From NCBI GenBank assembly GCA_025757685.1, contig CP107220.1:1922204-1986203 (forward strand): a stretch of DNA of 64,000 nucleotides, written 5' to 3'. The notes beneath the pieces were generated by a model. It was not told the origin of the DNA. It searched no databases and worked only from the letters and a program-made list of their open reading frames with translations. How positions within the stretch are numbered: position 1 is the first letter of the stretch; each line of letters starts with the position of its first letter. Both the position numbers and the translations under genes were made by a program. This stretch comes from Oscillospiraceae bacterium (GTDB lineage Bacteria > Bacillota > Clostridia > Oscillospirales > Acutalibacteraceae). This document shows, piece after piece, positions 7,956-17,161 of the stretch.

Positions 7956-10556
7956 ATGGCAAGAGAAATCATCGACAGCGTAGAAAAGCTGGAGGCGGAG
8001 CTGGACCGTGTGCGCGCAGCGCAGCGGGAGTTCGCCACTTACACCCAGGAGCAGGTGGATAAAATTTTCTTTGCGGCGGCCATGGCTGCCAATAAGGCAA
8101 GAATTCCCCTGGCCAAGATGGCGGTGGAAGAGACCGGCATGGGCTTGGTAGAAGACAAGATCATCAAGAACCACTACGCGGCAGAGTACATTTATAATGC
8201 ATACAAGAACACCAAAACCTGCGGCGTGATCGAGGAAGATAAGGCCTACGGTATTAAGAAGATCGCAGAGCCTCTGGGTGTGATTGCGGCGGTGATCCCC
8301 ACCACCAACCCCACCTCTACGGCCATCTTTAAGACCCTGATCTGCCTGAAGACCCGCAACGGCATTATCATCTCTCCCCATCCCCGGGCCAAGAAGAGCA
8401 CCACTGCTGCGGCCAAGATCGTGCTGGACGCTGCTGTGGCAGCCGGCGCGCCGGAGGGGATCATCAGCTGGATCGACGCACCGTCTCTGGATATGACCAA
8501 CCTGCTGATGAAAGAGGCAGACACCATTTTGGCAACCGGCGGCCCCGGTATGGTAAAGGCCGCGTACTCCAGCGGCAAGCCTGCCCTGGGCGTTGGCGCC
8601 GGTAACACCCCTGCCATTATTGATGATACCGCAGATATTAAGCTGGCGGTGAACTCGATTATCCATTCCAAGACTTTTGATAACGGTATGATCTGCGCCT
8701 CCGAGCAGAGCTGCATTGTGGATAAGAAGATCTACAAGGCGGTGCGCAAGGAATTTGAGGATCGAGGCTGCTACTTCCTGAAAGCGGACGAGATTGATAA
8801 GGTGCGCAAAACCATTATTATCAACGGCGCCCTGAACGCAAAGATCGTGGGTCAAAAGCCGGTGACCATTGCGGCACTGGCCGGCGTGACCATTCCCGAG
8901 GAGACCAAGGTGCTCATCGGCGAGGTGGAGAGCGTAGACATTAGCGAGGAGTTTGCCCACGAAAAGCTGAGCCCGGTGCTGGCTATGTATAAATCCGAGA
9001 ACTTTAATGACGCACTGGAAAAGGCTGCCCAGCTGATTGCAGACGGCGGCTACGGTCATACCTCTTCCGTATATCTGAACGCTGTGACCGAGCAGGAGAA
9101 GCTGGACGCATTCTCCGCCAAGATGAAGACCTGCCGTGTGCTGGTGAACACCCCGTCCTCTTTCGGCGGTATCGGCGACCTGTACAACTTTAAGCTGGCA
9201 CCGTCCCTGACCCTGGGCTGCGGCTCCTGGGGCGGCAACTCCGTGTCTGAGAATGTAGGGGTCAAGCACCTGGTGAACATCAAAACCGTTGCAGAAAGAA
9301 GGGAAAATATGCTGTGGTTCCGTGCCCCGGAGAAGGTGTACATTAAGAAAGGCTGCCTGCCGGTGGCGCTGGACGAAGTGGGCAATGTGATGCAGAAGAA
9401 AAAGGCATTCATTGTTACGGACAGCTTCCTGTATAAGAACGGCTACACCAAGCCCATCACTGATAAACTGGACGAAATGGGCGTGACCCACACCACATTC
9501 TTCAATGTGGCACCGGACCCCACCCTGGCTTGCGCCAAAGAGGGTGTGGCTGCCATGAACGCTTTCCAGCCGGATTGCATTATCGCCGTTGGCGGCGGCT
9601 CCGCCATGGACGCCGGCAAAATCATGTGGGTGATGTACGAGCACCCGGAAGTGGACTTCCTGGATCTGGCTATGCGCTTTATGGATATTCGTAAGCGTGT
9701 GTACACCTTCCCCAAGATGGGCGAAAAGGCGTACTTTATCGCCGTTCCCACCTCCGCCGGTACTGGTTCCGAGGTAACGCCCTTTGCCGTAATTACCGAT
9801 GAGCGCACCGGCGTGAAGTACCCGCTGGCGGACTATGAGCTGATGCCCAATATGGCGATTGTGGACGCAGACTTCCACATGACTGCGCCTAAGGGTCTGA
9901 CTGCTGCTTCCGGTATTGACGCAGTGACCCACTGCCTGGAGGCTTACGCTTCCATGATGGCTACCGATTATACCGACGGTCTGGCCATCCGCTCTTTGCA
10001 GATGATCTTCCAGTACCTGCCCCGCGCCTACGACAACGGCCCCAACGATCCGGTGGCTCGTGAGAAGATGGCCAACGCAGCCACCATGGCCGGTATGGCA
10101 TTTGCCAACGCGTTCCTGGGTGTGTGCCACTCTATGGCGCATAAGCTGGGCGCGTTCCACCACCTGCCTCACGGTGTGGCAAACGCACTGATGATTGACT
10201 ATGTACTGCGGTTCAACGCGGCGGAAGTACCTGCCAAGATGGGCACCTTCCCCCAGTATGACCACCCCCACACCCTGGCGCGCTATGCCGAGGTGGCAGA
10301 CGCTCTTGGCGTTAAGGGTCGCACGGATGCTGACAAGCTGGAAGGTCTGATCAAGAAGATCGACGAGCTGAAAGACTATGTGGGCATTAAGAAGAGCATT
10401 CAGGAATACGGCGTGGACGAAAAGCATTTCCTGGACACCCTGGACGATATGGTGGAGCAGGCATTCGATGACCAGTGCACCGGCGCCAATCCCCGCCTGC
10501 CCCTGATGAGCGAAATTAAGGATATGTATCTGCGTGCCTACTACGGCAAAGAATAA
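7956..10556 (+). CDS. adhE: bifunctional acetaldehyde-CoA/alcohol dehydrogenase AdhE
   Basis: Fermentative enzyme reducing acetyl-CoA to acetaldehyde and then ethanol with NADH; 866 residues, full length. The N-terminal aldehyde dehydrogenase half carries the catalytic Cys247 in NGMICASEQS. A linker leads to the C-terminal iron-dependent alcohol dehydrogenase half, with the nucleotide motif GGGSAMDAGK near 545 and the metal-binding His region HSMAHKLGAFHHLPHG near 730. SD TTGGAGG precedes the ATG. The downstream kinase gene starts 14 bp after the stop, so the two are probably co-transcribed. Confidence 0.97.
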   Translation: MAREIIDSVEKLEAELDRVRAAQREFATYTQEQVDKIFFAAAMAANKARIPLAKMAVEETGMGLVEDKIIKNHYAAEYIYNAYKNTKTCGVIEEDKAYGIKKIAEPLGVIAAVIPTTNPTSTAIFKTLICLKTRNGIIISPHPRAKKSTTAAAKIVLDAAVAAGAPEGIISWIDAPSLDMTNLLMKEADTILATGGPGMVKAAYSSGKPALGVGAGNTPAIIDDTADIKLAVNSIIHSKTFDNGMICASEQSCIVDKKIYKAVRKEFEDRGCYFLKADEIDKVRKTIIINGALNAKIVGQKPVTIAALAGVTIPEETKVLIGEVESVDISEEFAHEKLSPVLAMYKSENFNDALEKAAQLIADGGYGHTSSVYLNAVTEQEKLDAFSAKMKTCRVLVNTPSSFGGIGDLYNFKLAPSLTLGCGSWGGNSVSENVGVKHLVNIKTVAERRENMLWFRAPEKVYIKKGCLPVALDEVGNVMQKKKAFIVTDSFLYKNGYTKPITDKLDEMGVTHTTFFNVAPDPTLACAKEGVAAMNAFQPDCIIAVGGGSAMDAGKIMWVMYEHPEVDFLDLAMRFMDIRKRVYTFPKMGEKAYFIAVPTSAGTGSEVTPFAVITDERTGVKYPLADYELMPNMAIVDADFHMTAPKGLTAASGIDAVTHCLEAYASMMATDYTDGLAIRSLQMIFQYLPRAYDNGPNDPVAREKMANAATMAGMAFANAFLGVCHSMAHKLGAFHHLPHGVANALMIDYVLRFNAAEVPAKMGTFPQYDHPHTLARYAEVADALGVKGRTDADKLEGLIKKIDELKDYVGIKKSIQEYGVDEKHFLDTLDDMVEQAFDDQCTGANPRLPLMSEIKDMYLRAYYGKE

Positions 10557-10570
10557 GGGAGGTTATCTGT

Positions 10571-11311
10571 ATGAAAGCACTGAAAGAGCGCGAGCATAAA
10601 GTTATCTATAAAGACGGCGACAAGGTCGTCAAGGTGTTTGACGAGACCTTTTCCAAGGCCGATGTGCTTAACGAGGCACTGAATATGGCTCGGGTAGAAG
10701 AGACCGGTCTGCGGATTCCCAAATTGCTGAATGTAAGCAAGGTGGACGGCAAGTGGGCCATTACCAGAGAGTATATTGAGGGTACCCCCCTGAGCCAGCT
10801 GATGGCACAGCACCCGGAGAAGCAGGACGAGTACCTGAATACCTTTGTGGATATTCAGCTGGAGATCTTGGGCAAAACCTGCCCCCATCTAAATAAGATT
10901 AAGGACAAAATGCACGCCAAGATCAGCGCCTCCGATTATGAGGCCACCCTGCGCTATGACCTGCACAACCGCTTGGAGGGGATGAAACCCCACAAAAAGG
11001 TGCTCCATGGCGACTACTGCCCCAGCAATGTGATCGTGACGCCGGATGGCCGGTATTACATTATCGACTGGGCACATGCCACCCAGGGCAACGCCTCTGC
11101 GGACGCGGCCCGCACCTACCTGACCTTTACCCTTAGCGGCCAGAGCGATGTGGCAGAGAAGTACCTGGCGCTGTTCTGCAAAAAAGCGGATATTCCCAAG
11201 CAGCTGGTGCAGCAGTGGATGCCCATTGTGGCCTGCTCTGAGAGCACCAAGCACATTCCCGGCGAGCGGGAAGTGCTGGACCGCTGGGTCAATGTGTTTG
11301 ACTTCCAATAA
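10571..11311 (+). CDS. APH/choline-kinase-like phosphotransferase
   Basis: A 246-residue protein-kinase-like phosphotransferase of the aminoglycoside/choline kinase superfamily. VVKVF near residue 22 supplies the candidate ATP-binding lysine, HGDYCPSNV near 150 is the catalytic loop (Brenner-type HGDxxxxN) and IDWAHA near 168 is the metal-binding DFG equivalent. The substrate cannot be read from the sequence; small-molecule or sugar phosphorylation is as plausible as antibiotic modification, and I see no basis for calling it a resistance gene. SD GGGAGG precedes the ATG. It lies in an apparent operon with adhE and is followed by a terminator. Confidence 0.75.
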   Translation: MKALKEREHKVIYKDGDKVVKVFDETFSKADVLNEALNMARVEETGLRIPKLLNVSKVDGKWAITREYIEGTPLSQLMAQHPEKQDEYLNTFVDIQLEILGKTCPHLNKIKDKMHAKISASDYEATLRYDLHNRLEGMKPHKKVLHGDYCPSNVIVTPDGRYYIIDWAHATQGNASADAARTYLTFTLSGQSDVAEKYLALFCKKADIPKQLVQQWMPIVACSESTKHIPGEREVLDRWVNVFDFQ

Positions 11312-11354
11312 TCAGCCCCCCTCCATGTTGGGTTTCCTGCCCAACAAGGTGTGT

Positions 11355-11395
11355 ACCCCGACAGTGCGCCCCCCTGCACTGCCGGGGTCTTTTTT
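11355..11395 (+). terminator. terminator after the adhE operon
   Basis: CCCCGACAGTGC pairs with GCACTGCCGGGG (one mismatch) around a C-rich loop, then TCTTTTTT. Confidence 0.8.
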
Positions 11396-11479
11396 AGGAA
11401 TCATGCGGTGGGAGCAAGTCCCTGCCGCTGCTGTAATACTTCCCCTCTCTGCATAATCCCCAAAAAATGTTAAATCCTA

Positions 11480-11508
11480 TTGACAGGGTATGCATTGTGT
11501 GGTATTTT
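11480..11508 (+). promoter_or_regulatory. nifS-nifU-nadA promoter
   Basis: TTGACA (11480-11485), 17-bp spacer, TATTTT (11503-11508). Confidence 0.75.
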
Positions 11509-11542
11509 TTAATTCAAAGTTTAGATGAAAGGGTGTGCGGGT

Positions 11543-12718
11543 ATGCAGGTGTATGCGGACAATGCGGCCACCACCAGAATGAGTGACCGGGCGGTGCAGG
11601 CCATGCTGCCGCTGTTGCAAGAGAATTTTGGCAACCCCTCATCGTTGCATTCTGTAGGGCAGCGGGCTAAGGAAGCGCTGGAGAATGCCCGGGACAGCAT
11701 TGCTGCGGACCTGGGCGTCTCGCCCAAGGAGATTTATTTTACCTCCGGCGGGTCGGAGGCGGACAACCAGGCCATTCGCTCGGCGGCGGCTATCGGTCGT
11801 CGCAAGGGCAAGACCAAGATCATTTCTTCCGCCTTTGAGCACCATGCGGTGCTGCACACTTTGGCGGCGCTGGAGAAAGAGGGTTTCACCGTAGAGCTGC
11901 TGCCGGTGCATGAGAATGGGATTGTTCGCCCGGCGGAGCTGGAAGCGGCCCTGGATGAGAACACCTGTTTGGTAACCATTATGGCCGCCAATAATGAGAT
12001 TGGCACCTTGCAGCCGGTGGCAGAGATCGGCAAAATTTGCCGTGCCCACGGGGTGCTGTTCCATACGGACGCGGTACAGGCGGTGGGGCATACCCGGCTG
12101 AACATCACACAGAGTGATATTGATCTTTTGTCCCTGTCTGCGCACAAGTTCCACGGTCCCAAGGGCGCCGGGGTGTTGTACGCCCGCCGCGGGGTGGCGC
12201 TGACCAATGTAATTGAAGGCGGCGCCCAGGAGCGGGGCAAGCGGGCCGGTACGGAGAATGTGCCTGCCATTGTGGGTATGGCTGCTGCGCTGCATGAGGC
12301 TATGGAAAACCTGGACCGGGACGCGGCGTATGTAACGGAGCTGCGCCGCACATTGGAAGATAAATTAAGCCGGATCCCGGAGAGCCGGATCAACGGCGAC
12401 CGGGCGCTCCGGCTGCCGGGCACGCTGAATATGTGCTTTGCGGGCATTGAGGGCGAGAGCCTGCTGCTCCTGCTGGATCAGGCAGGTATCGCAGCGTCCT
12501 CCGGTTCCGCCTGCACCAGCGGCAGCCTGGATCCCAGCCATGTGCTTCTGGCCATCGGCGTACCGGTGGAGGTGGCCCACGGCTCCCTGCGGCTGTCTCT
12601 TAGCGGGGAGAACACGCCGGCGCAGGTGGCGCATATTGCCGAGACGGTGCCCCGGGTGGTGGCGTATCTGCGCTCCATCAGCCCGGTTTGGGAGCAAATG
12701 CAAAACGAGAAAGCGTAA
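11543..12718 (+). CDS. nifS: cysteine desulfurase, NifS/IscS type
   Basis: PLP enzyme that takes sulfur from cysteine for Fe-S cluster assembly. I start it at the ATG at 11543 (391 residues, MQVYADNAATT), because AAAGGG lies 9 bases upstream; the ATG at 11525 has no SD. The PLP lysine is Lys202 in SAHKFHGPK, and the persulfide Cys324 lies in SSGSACTSG. The nifU scaffold gene follows 17 bp after the stop and nadA, which encodes a [4Fe-4S] enzyme, comes after that. This suggests cluster delivery to NadA, though a housekeeping role is likely too. Confidence 0.95.
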   Translation: MQVYADNAATTRMSDRAVQAMLPLLQENFGNPSSLHSVGQRAKEALENARDSIAADLGVSPKEIYFTSGGSEADNQAIRSAAAIGRRKGKTKIISSAFEHHAVLHTLAALEKEGFTVELLPVHENGIVRPAELEAALDENTCLVTIMAANNEIGTLQPVAEIGKICRAHGVLFHTDAVQAVGHTRLNITQSDIDLLSLSAHKFHGPKGAGVLYARRGVALTNVIEGGAQERGKRAGTENVPAIVGMAAALHEAMENLDRDAAYVTELRRTLEDKLSRIPESRINGDRALRLPGTLNMCFAGIEGESLLLLLDQAGIAASSGSACTSGSLDPSHVLLAIGVPVEVAHGSLRLSLSGENTPAQVAHIAETVPRVVAYLRSISPVWEQMQNEKA

Positions 12719-12735
12719 AGAACAGGAGCGAGAAG

Positions 12736-13164
12736 ATGGCTTTGTATTCCGATAAGGTGATGGACCATTTTATGAACCCCCGCAATGTGGGCAAGCTGGA
12801 TAACCCCTCCGGTGTTGGCCAGGTGGGCAACGCCCGCTGCGGCGATATTATGAAGATTTATATCCAAGTGGAGGACGGCGTGATCACGGATGTGAAGTTC
12901 AACACCTTTGGCTGCGCCTCTGCCATTGCCAGCAGTTCTATGGCAACGGAGCTGATTAAGGGCAAGCCCATTGACCAGGCGCTGGCGCTGACCAATCAGG
13001 CGGTAGCGGAAGCGCTGGACGGCCTGCCTGCAATAAAAATGCACTGTTCCGTCCTGGCCGAGGAGGCCATCAAGGCAGCAGTGAAAGATTATTATGACAA
13101 GAACGGCATTGCTTACGACCCGGCGGCCTTTTGCCCCGGCGACTGCGCTCATTGCCATGAATAA
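12736..13164 (+). CDS. nifU: Fe-S cluster scaffold protein NifU/IscU
   Basis: IscU-type scaffold on which NifS builds Fe-S clusters; 142 residues from the ATG at 12736, which has SD AGGAG. The three ligand cysteines are Cys35 (GNARCGD), Cys60 (FGCASA) and Cys104 (KMHCSV). The C-terminus adds three more cysteines, CPGDCAHC at 133-140, beyond the classical IscU fold. Such a tail also occurs in some clostridial homologues from memory, with unknown role. It sits between nifS and nadA. Confidence 0.94.
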   Translation: MALYSDKVMDHFMNPRNVGKLDNPSGVGQVGNARCGDIMKIYIQVEDGVITDVKFNTFGCASAIASSSMATELIKGKPIDQALALTNQAVAEALDGLPAIKMHCSVLAEEAIKAAVKDYYDKNGIAYDPAAFCPGDCAHCHE

Positions 13165-13188
13165 CCCGGTGTAAGGGAGGAGAAAACC

Positions 13189-14103
13189 ATGATACGGGAT
13201 ATACAAGATGAGATTATGCGGCTGAAAAAGGAGAACGATGTGTGTATTCTGGCTCATTTGTACCAGAACGACGCCATCTTAGAGGTGGCGGATTACACCG
13301 GCGACTCCTTTGCTTTGGCCAAATTGGCCCAGACCGTGCCCAACAAGACGGTACTCATGTGCGGCGTGCGCTTTATGGCGGAGACAGTGAAGATGCTGGC
13401 GCCGGACAAGCGGGTGCTGCTGAGCAATCCGGACGCCGGCTGCCCTATGGCGGAGCAGATGGACCGGGAAGTGATTGAACAGGTGAAAGAGAATTACCCG
13501 GATTATACCGTGGTGGCGTATATCAACACCACGGCGGAGCTTAAGACGGTGTGCGATGTGTGCGTCACTTCTTCCAGTGCGGAAAAGGTGATCCGCAAGA
13601 TCGACAACGACAAAATTCTCTTTATCCCGGACTGCAATTTGGGGGACTATGTGTCTCGCCAGGTGCCGGAAAAGACCTTTAAGCTGCTTAGCGGCGGCTG
13701 CCCCACTCATGCCCGGCTTACTGCCCGGGATGTGCAGGCGGCCAAGGCCAAGCATCCCCAGGCGCTGTTTTTGGTGCACCCGGAGTGCGTGCCTGCCGTT
13801 GTGGAACAGGCGGATTATGTAGGTTCTACCACCGGCATTATGCATTATGCCATGCAGAGCGACGCCAAAGAATTTATCATCGGTACGGAGAACAGTATTT
13901 GCGAGCACCTGCAAATGCAGTGCCCGGACAAGCGCTTTTACCCCCTGTCCAAGGACTGCGTGTGCCACAATATGAAGGCCACCACCCTGGGCGATGTGCT
14001 GGGCTGCCTGCAAGGCACCGCCGGCCAGGAGATCACCGTGCCCCCGGAGATTGCGGAAAAGGCCGTGCGCTGCATTGACCGTATGATAGAACTCTCCCAG
14101 TAA
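13189..14103 (+). CDS. nadA: quinolinate synthase NadA
   Basis: [4Fe-4S] enzyme condensing iminoaspartate with dihydroxyacetone phosphate to quinolinate in de novo NAD synthesis; 304 residues. Conserved landmarks include AHLYQ near 22, the GCPMA cysteine near 85, HPECV near 205, and KDCVCHNMK near 260 containing the third ligand region. SD GGGAGG precedes the ATG. Unusually, nadB and nadC are not alongside; the gene follows the Fe-S assembly genes instead. A terminator follows at 14126. Confidence 0.95.
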   Translation: MIRDIQDEIMRLKKENDVCILAHLYQNDAILEVADYTGDSFALAKLAQTVPNKTVLMCGVRFMAETVKMLAPDKRVLLSNPDAGCPMAEQMDREVIEQVKENYPDYTVVAYINTTAELKTVCDVCVTSSSAEKVIRKIDNDKILFIPDCNLGDYVSRQVPEKTFKLLSGGCPTHARLTARDVQAAKAKHPQALFLVHPECVPAVVEQADYVGSTTGIMHYAMQSDAKEFIIGTENSICEHLQMQCPDKRFYPLSKDCVCHNMKATTLGDVLGCLQGTAGQEITVPPEIAEKAVRCIDRMIELSQ

Positions 14104-14125
14104 AGCAGAATAGATAGAAATACAT

Positions 14126-14155
14126 AAGGACGGCCTCGGCCGTCCTTTGTTTGTT
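14126..14155 (+). terminator. terminator after nadA
   Basis: AAGGACGGC pairs with GCCGTCCTT around a CTCG-type loop, then TTGTTTGTTG. Confidence 0.75.
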
Positions 14156-14160
14156 GTGAA

Positions 14161-14363
14161 ATCCCCCCAATGCCTCCGGCGCAATCCCCCCTGCGGCTAC
14201 GCCGCTTTCCGCCTAACCGGCGCCCGTCCCCTCTGTCGCTGCGCGACATCTCCCCGCACAGCGGGGAGTCACCCTTTGCAAGGGGGGCCAAGATTTTGTA
14301 ACCGATCAGCCTCCCTTGTGTAAAGGGAGGTGGCTGCGAGCGTGCGAGCAGACGGAGGGATTG
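14161..14363. repeat. composite palindromic intergenic repeat, copy B
   Basis: Carries the same blocks as copy A, but the CTCCCCGC...GCGGGGAG/TGTCGC block is in the opposite orientation. It is followed by CCCTTTGCAAGGGGGG, TGTAACCGATCAGCCTCCC, CCTCCCTTGTGTAAAGGGAGG and ACGGAGGGATTG. It fills most of the nadA-glyS gap. Confidence 0.75.
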
Positions 14364-14402
14364 TCCGCTACAACGGATTTCCCACAACGCCCCGCAAAAA
14401 TG

Positions 14403-14431
14403 TTGACCTTTGCCCCCGGTTGTGCTAAACT
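14403..14431 (+). promoter_or_regulatory. glyS promoter
   Basis: TTGACC (14403-14408), 17-bp spacer, TAAACT (14426-14431). The leader is only about 35 nt, so no T-box precedes this synthetase gene. Confidence 0.7.
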
Positions 14432-14473
14432 TGTATTCGTATTACTATATAAAACAAGCGGAGGTACTTTTTT

Positions 14474-15856
14474 ATGGATAATTCTGAGAAAACACTGGAA
14501 AAGCTGGTTACCCTCAGCAAGGGGCGCGGCTTTGTGTATCCCGGCTCTGAGATTTACGGCGGCCTGGCCAACACCTGGGACTACGGCCCCTTGGGCGTGG
14601 AGCTGAAAGAGAATATCAAAAAGGCTTGGCGCAAGAAGTTTATTCAGGAGAATAAATATAATGTTGGTTTGGACAGCGCCATTTTGATGAACCCCCAGAC
14701 CTGGGTGGCCTCCGGCCATTTGGGCGGGTTCTCCGATCCGCTGATGGATTGCTGCGCTTGCAAGACTCGCCACCGTGCGGACGATCTGATCGAGGCTTTT
14801 GACGGCACCAATGTGGCCGGCTGGACCAACGAACAGATGAGCGACTATATTAAGGAAAAGAACATTCCCTGCCCCAACTGCGGCGCCCACGATTTTACGG
14901 ACATTCGCCAGTTTAACCTGATGTTCAAGACCTTCCAGGGTGTTACCGAGGACAGCAAGGACGAGATCTATTTGCGCCCGGAGACGGCACAGGGCATTTT
15001 TGTGAACTTTGCCAATGTGCAGCGCACCACCCGTAAGAAAATTCCTTTCGGCGTGGCCCAGGTAGGCAAGTCTTTCCGTAACGAGATCACCCCCGGCAAG
15101 TTTATCTTCCGCGTGCGCGAGTTTGAGCAGATGGAGCTGGAGTTCTTCTGCAAGCCCGGCACGGATTTGGAGTGGTTCGATTACTGGCGCAGCTTCTGCC
15201 GTGACTGGCTGTATTCTCTCAATATGAAGCCGGAGAACCTGCGGCTGCGTGACCACGATCCGGAGGAGCTTTGCTTCTACTCCAAGGCCACCACGGACTT
15301 TGAGTACCGCTTCCCCTTTGGCTGGGGCGAGCTGTGGGGCGTGGCGGACCGTACCGACTACGACCTGACCCAGCACATTAAGACCAGCGGCAAGAATTTG
15401 GAATACTTTGACCAGACCACCGGCGAGAAGTATGTGCCCTATGTGATCGAGCCGTCCCTGGGTGTGGAGCGGCTGTTCCTGGCGCTGCTCACTGAGGCCT
15501 ATGATGAAGAAGTGATCGATGCGGAGAAGAACGACACCCGCGTGGTGCTCCACTTCCACCCGGCCATTGCGCCCTTTAAGGCTGCTGTGCTGCCCCTGAG
15601 CAAGAAGCTCAGCGATCAGGCGGGCGAAGTATTTGACACTCTGTCCAAGAAGTTCAATGTGGACTTTGACGACGCCGGTTCTATTGGTAAGCGCTATCGC
15701 CGCCAGGACGAGATCGGCACCCCCTATTGCATTACCTATGACTTTGATTCCGTAGAGGACGGTTGTGTCACTGTGCGTGACCGCGACACCATGGAGCAGG
15801 TGCGCCTGCCCATCAGCGAGCTGACCGCCTTTATTGAGAGCAAGCTGGAATTCTAA
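14474..15856 (+). CDS. glyS: glycyl-tRNA synthetase (alpha2, GlyQS type)
   Basis: Single-chain class II glycyl-tRNA synthetase, 460 residues. The N-terminus RGFVYPGSEIYGGLANTWDYGPLG is typical of the dimeric bacterial/eukaryotic-like form. A zinc-type cysteine set is seen in CCACKTRHRADD and CPNCGAHDF between residues 90 and 140. Motif 2 is in RNEITPGKFIFRVREFEQME near 215-230, and the anticodon-binding domain fills the last 100 residues. SD GGAGG precedes the ATG. The DUF975 gene follows after 22 bp. Confidence 0.97.
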   Translation: MDNSEKTLEKLVTLSKGRGFVYPGSEIYGGLANTWDYGPLGVELKENIKKAWRKKFIQENKYNVGLDSAILMNPQTWVASGHLGGFSDPLMDCCACKTRHRADDLIEAFDGTNVAGWTNEQMSDYIKEKNIPCPNCGAHDFTDIRQFNLMFKTFQGVTEDSKDEIYLRPETAQGIFVNFANVQRTTRKKIPFGVAQVGKSFRNEITPGKFIFRVREFEQMELEFFCKPGTDLEWFDYWRSFCRDWLYSLNMKPENLRLRDHDPEELCFYSKATTDFEYRFPFGWGELWGVADRTDYDLTQHIKTSGKNLEYFDQTTGEKYVPYVIEPSLGVERLFLALLTEAYDEEVIDAEKNDTRVVLHFHPAIAPFKAAVLPLSKKLSDQAGEVFDTLSKKFNVDFDDAGSIGKRYRRQDEIGTPYCITYDFDSVEDGCVTVRDRDTMEQVRLPISELTAFIESKLEF

Positions 15857-15878
15857 GTAAAAGCGAAAGGCATTTCTT

Positions 15879-17057
15879 ATGGAATTGAACCGCAAGCAAA
15901 TTAAATCCCAGGCGCGCATACTGGTGCAGAACAAATGGGGCGCCCTGTTTGTGATCACCTTTGTGGTGATGGTGCTCACCGGTATGGGTATGTTTAATAA
16001 CTCTCAGATTAATCTGGTCAAGCAGATCTCCAATTATAATCATGCCAGCGACTATGGCAGCTGGGATAATCGTGAGGATAACCCGCTGGAGGAGTTTGAT
16101 TTCGACGATCAGGACGAGGACGACAACCCGCTGGAGGAGTTTGACGGCACCGGCGCCATTACCCCGGTAGCGACCAGTAACAATACGGCAGAGACGATGT
16201 CCGTTGCGGCGCTGGCCGGGTTCGGTGCGCTGTTCAGCTTGGCAGCTTTGTTGCTGTCGCCCTTGAATGTGACCCTGGACGGCTACTATGTGTACTTTGT
16301 GCGTACGGCGCCACCGGTACGCCTGGGTGCGGACCTGGGCCAGGTGTTTAAGAACACCTTTAACAAGCACTATTCCGGGCGGTTGCTGTTGGTGATCTTA
16401 GGTGGCTTGTTCACTTTCCTGTGGTCGCTGCTGTTGATTATCCCCGGCATTGTGTACAGTTACGGCATTTATTTTGCCAACGAGTTGATGGTGGATAACT
16501 CCAACCTGTCACCGATGGAAGCGCTGAAGCTTAGCCGTCGTATGGTAGACGGTCACCGTGGCGAGCTGTTCCGTCTGGATCTGAGCTTTATTCTGTGGTG
16601 GCTGCTGATGGCGTGCACCGCCGGGATTGCCGGTATTTATGTGCTGCCCTATTACAAGACCACCCGGGCGCTGTATTATCAGAATTTCCGTATGCGCGCT
16701 CTGGCCACCGGTCAGCTGACGGAGGATGACTTTCTCAGCGAGGCGGAGCGTATGGCCAAGTACGGCGCTTATGGCGCCTATACAGCGCCTCGCCGGGAGC
16801 AGCAGCCCATGAACGGCCAGTATAATCCGTATACCCCGCCTATGGCAGACGATTTTCGGTCTTATGAGCAGTGCGGCTACGGCGGCACCCAGCAGGGAAC
16901 GAATCCACCGGAGCAGCCCCAGGCACCCGGTGCACCCACTGCCGATGGGCAGCAGCCCACCCAACAGCCGCCGGTGTGGAACCAGACCCCGCCTGCGGAA
17001 CCCCCGGTGTGGAATCAAACTCCGCCTGCGGAGCCTACCGATGGTACGGACGAATAA
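15879..17057 (+). CDS. DUF975 family membrane protein with proline-rich tail
   Basis: A 392-residue integral membrane protein. It has an N-terminal segment ending in a transmembrane helix (about 22-42), an acidic extracytoplasmic loop with the duplicated motif NPLEEFD, and four to five further helices up to residue 270. The middle, with the VYFVRTA...GADLGQVFK, WSLLLIIPGIVYSYG and ALKLSRRMVDGHRGELF stretches, matches DUF975 as I remember it. The last 100 residues are disordered, rich in P/Q/G and Y, and end in two copies of the 11-residue repeat PPVWNQTPPAE. Function unknown. It is probably co-transcribed with glyS. Confidence 0.82.
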   Translation: MELNRKQIKSQARILVQNKWGALFVITFVVMVLTGMGMFNNSQINLVKQISNYNHASDYGSWDNREDNPLEEFDFDDQDEDDNPLEEFDGTGAITPVATSNNTAETMSVAALAGFGALFSLAALLLSPLNVTLDGYYVYFVRTAPPVRLGADLGQVFKNTFNKHYSGRLLLVILGGLFTFLWSLLLIIPGIVYSYGIYFANELMVDNSNLSPMEALKLSRRMVDGHRGELFRLDLSFILWWLLMACTAGIAGIYVLPYYKTTRALYYQNFRMRALATGQLTEDDFLSEAERMAKYGAYGAYTAPRREQQPMNGQYNPYTPPMADDFRSYEQCGYGGTQQGTNPPEQPQAPGAPTADGQQPTQQPPVWNQTPPAEPPVWNQTPPAEPTDGTDE

Positions 17058-17075
17058 ATATAATTGTATAAAACA

Positions 17076-17104
17076 AAAGAGCACCCACCGGGTGCTCTTT
17101 TTTG
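17076..17104 (+). terminator. terminator after the DUF975 gene
   Basis: AAAGAGCACCC/GGGTGCTCTTT stem with a three-base loop and T run. Confidence 0.9.
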
Positions 17105-17135
17105 ATAGAGTTGCATAACCGTATTTTGTTGGCCT

Positions 17136-17160
17136 CGTAGGGACGGCAATTTGCCGCCCG
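17136..17160. repeat. short TAGGG-type hairpin
   Basis: TAGGGACGGCAATTTGCCGCCC, abutting 88-bp repeat copy 1. Relatives lie at 19571, 19650, 33375, 36310 and 36498. Confidence 0.65.
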
Positions 17161-17161
17161 A

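Noticed and set aside
7923..10427. 834-codon open frame opposite adhE
   Set aside because: Antisense shadow of a highly biased gene, with no SD and no recognisable domain.
10571..11311. Aminoglycoside resistance gene
   Set aside because: The fold matches but the operon context (adhE) and sequence give no sign of antibiotic modification.
14403..14473. T-box before glyS
   Set aside because: The leader is only about 35 nt after a good promoter, too short for a T-box.
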